From: Acidobacteriota bacterium
Lineage (GTDB): Bacteria; Acidobacteriota; Terriglobia; Acidiferrales; UBA7541
Length of the DNA: 6,073 bases
Direction of reading: 5' to 3'
Assembly: GCA_003161195.1 (NCBI GenBank)
Contig: PMOV01000127.1
Span: forward strand, 12,149-18,221
The notes beneath the pieces were generated by a model. It searched no databases. It was given only the letters and a program-made list of their open reading frames with translations, and was not told where the DNA came from. Positions 5,229-6,073 of this stretch are shown here, piece after piece (the first letter of the stretch is position 1; every line of letters begins with the position of its first letter). A program made the translations under genes and the position numbers.

Positions 5229-5983
5229 GGCGCGGACCGTTCGGCGAGGAGCGCGCCGAGTTTGCGATATTTCAGGCGTACGGAACGCGCGGCCATGCTG
5301 GCGATTAAGGCGCCGCGATAGCCATCGAGAATGCCGCCGCGCAGAAAATAGTTTTGCAGCCAACTCCACGGCGTGCCGAAATACATGGCGCCACGCCAAT
5401 GGCGGCGGCCGGCGGCGAACATTTGCTGCGCGGCCAGGGTGGTGTAGCGCTCGACTTTTTCTTCGTGCTCGGCGAAGGAGTCGACGGTGTAGTGAAGAAG
5501 GTCTCCCGGCAAACGGCCGGGAACGCCCGAGAAGCGCAGGGCTTCGTGCACGATGCCGGTGAAACGGGCGGCGTCGCGGCGATAGAGGCGGCGTTGAAAA
5601 TCGGGGTACCAACCGGAGTGACGAATCCAGGCACCGAGATACCAGGCGCGGCGGGAAACTTCATACACGCTGAAAGCCGGCGGCTGGCGCTTCCAGGCGA
5701 GGAGCGAGGAGCGCAACTCGGCGCTCAATTCTTCGTCGGCGTCGAGGGAAAAAATCCACGGGTGCGTGGCTCGTTCGGCGGCGAAGTTTTTTTGTTCAGC
5801 GTAGTTGGTCCAGGAGCGGGAGAGGAAGATGGCGCCGTGGCGTTTGGCGATTTCGGCGGTCGCGTCGGTGCTGCCGGCATCGACTACCATGATTTCGTCG
5901 GCGATAGGAATCAGGGACGCCAGCGCGCGCGTGAGCCGTTTCTGTTCGTTGAGGGTGATGATGCAGGCGGAGATGGCATTCAT
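5225..5983 (-). CDS. Family-2 glycosyltransferase, WaaE/LgtF-like (252 aa)
   Basis: This is a GT-A fold inverting glycosyltransferase. It opens with ISACIITLNEQKRL (4-17), has the nucleotide-binding DAGSTDAT (35-42), the metal-binding DxD as SLDADEE (Asp81, Asp83), a WYPDFQRRLYRRD segment (125-137), VHEAL (145-149) and the C-terminal NYFLRGGILDGYRGALIA (211-228). That C-terminal pattern and the length are typical of the WaaE/KdtX/LgtF branch that adds glucose to the LPS inner core, usually as a cytoplasmic membrane-associated enzyme. The start ATG (5983-5981) overlaps the stop of the preceding partial frame and its own TGA (5227-5225) overlaps the next gene's ATG, both as ATGA. No strong Shine-Dalgarno is visible, which fits translational coupling. 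LPS core assembly is the likeliest role; exact donor and acceptor are inferred from family likeness only. Confidence 0.9.
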   Translation of the reverse strand: MNAISACIITLNEQKRLTRALASLIPIADEIMVVDAGSTDATAEIAKRHGAIFLSRSWTNYAEQKNFAAERATHPWIFSLDADEELSAELRSSLLAWKRQPPAFSVYEVSRRAWYLGAWIRHSGWYPDFQRRLYRRDAARFTGIVHEALRFSGVPGRLPGDLLHYTVDSFAEHEEKVERYTTLAAQQMFAAGRRHWRGAMYFGTPWSWLQNYFLRGGILDGYRGALIASMAARSVRLKYRKLGALLAERSAP

Positions 5984-6073
5984 TGGCGCGACGACGCGGC
6001 AGGAATCGCCGCCAGTATCTCACAGATGCGCGGGAAGGACCGCTGGCTGCCGGGCTCCCCGGCGAAACAGCCG
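5980..6073 (-). CDS. C-terminal tail of an unidentified upstream gene (partial)
   Basis: Reading leftwards from the window edge, one frame is open for 30 codons (6072 to 5983) and ends in TGA at 5982-5980, which overlaps the family-2 glycosyltransferase ATG as ATGA. The tail contains SQRSFPRICEILAAIPAASS, which I do not recognise. Support comes from the junction alone, because the same 4-nt overlap joins the next two gene pairs of this operon. An alternative frame closes earlier, at 6022-6020, so the assignment is tentative. Context suggests another envelope-glycan or LPS gene. Confidence 0.45.
   Translation of the reverse strand, partial: GCFAGEPGSQRSFPRICEILAAIPAASSRQ

Noticed and set aside
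4281..5321. Long + strand open frame (346 codons) opposite the GT-B gene
   Set aside because: It is antisense to a gene with clear family motifs, shows no recognisable domain, and long antisense frames are common in GC-rich DNA.
4558..5562. Second long + strand open frame (334 codons) opposite both glycosyltransferases
   Set aside because: Arg/Ala-rich, low-complexity translation spanning two real minus-strand genes; best explained as a shadow frame.
5229..5612. Extending the GT-B gene upstream by 128 codons
   Set aside because: The extra residues are Arg/Pro/His-rich, lie in the other frame of the family-2 glycosyltransferase, and the family N-terminus begins exactly at the ATG at 5228.

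Overview
The window is a GC-rich stretch of a Gram-negative bacterial chromosome. My best guess is a member of the Acidobacteriota. That rests on the cell-envelope glycosyltransferase cluster, the style of the diguanylate cyclase and PilZ genes, and short degenerate palindromic repeats between genes (CACAGGCTGAA..CCTGTG..TACAAAAGG) that resemble dispersed repeats I remember from acidobacterial genomes. It is an inference from memory, not a database result. No mobile element, CRISPR array, tRNA or rRNA is visible.

Layout. Positions 1-693 (+) hold the C-terminal part of a MoeB/ThiF-type adenylyltransferase fused to a rhodanese domain, an enzyme that loads sulfur onto a ubiquitin-like carrier protein. 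Positions 694-892 are noncoding and hold at least three degenerate repeat units; the last one ends just before the start codon of a small CDGSH iron-sulfur protein (893-1126, +). Positions 1127-1455 are noncoding and hold two perfect inverted repeats and a TATAAT box. Next come a membrane-bound GGDEF diguanylate cyclase (1456-2919, +) and a PilZ-domain protein (2910-3257, +) that overlaps it by 10 nt. A strong, apparently bidirectional terminator (3342-3383) closes the + strand block.

The rest, 3418-6073, lies on the minus strand and converges on that terminator. Read 5'->3' it is: the tail of an unidentified gene, a family-2 glycosyltransferase (WaaE/LgtF-like), a GT-B glycosyltransferase (family-4-like) and a class I SAM methyltransferase. 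Each junction is a 4-nt ATGA stop/start overlap, so this is a tightly packed operon, probably for lipopolysaccharide core or another surface glycan.

How the genes work together. The cyclase would make cyclic di-GMP and the adjacent PilZ protein has the residues to bind it, so the pair looks like a compact local signalling module. The minus-strand operon would transfer sugars and possibly a methyl group in envelope glycan synthesis. The adenylyltransferase-rhodanese and CDGSH proteins share a sulfur/iron-sulfur theme but are separated by repeats, so a joint function is only suggested. I see no clear evidence of a wholly new system. The items most worth a second look are the coupled cyclase-PilZ pair, the repeat that appears to supply the CDGSH gene's ribosome-binding region, the missing second acidic residue in the GT-B enzyme, and the nine-base homopolymer inside the methyltransferase.
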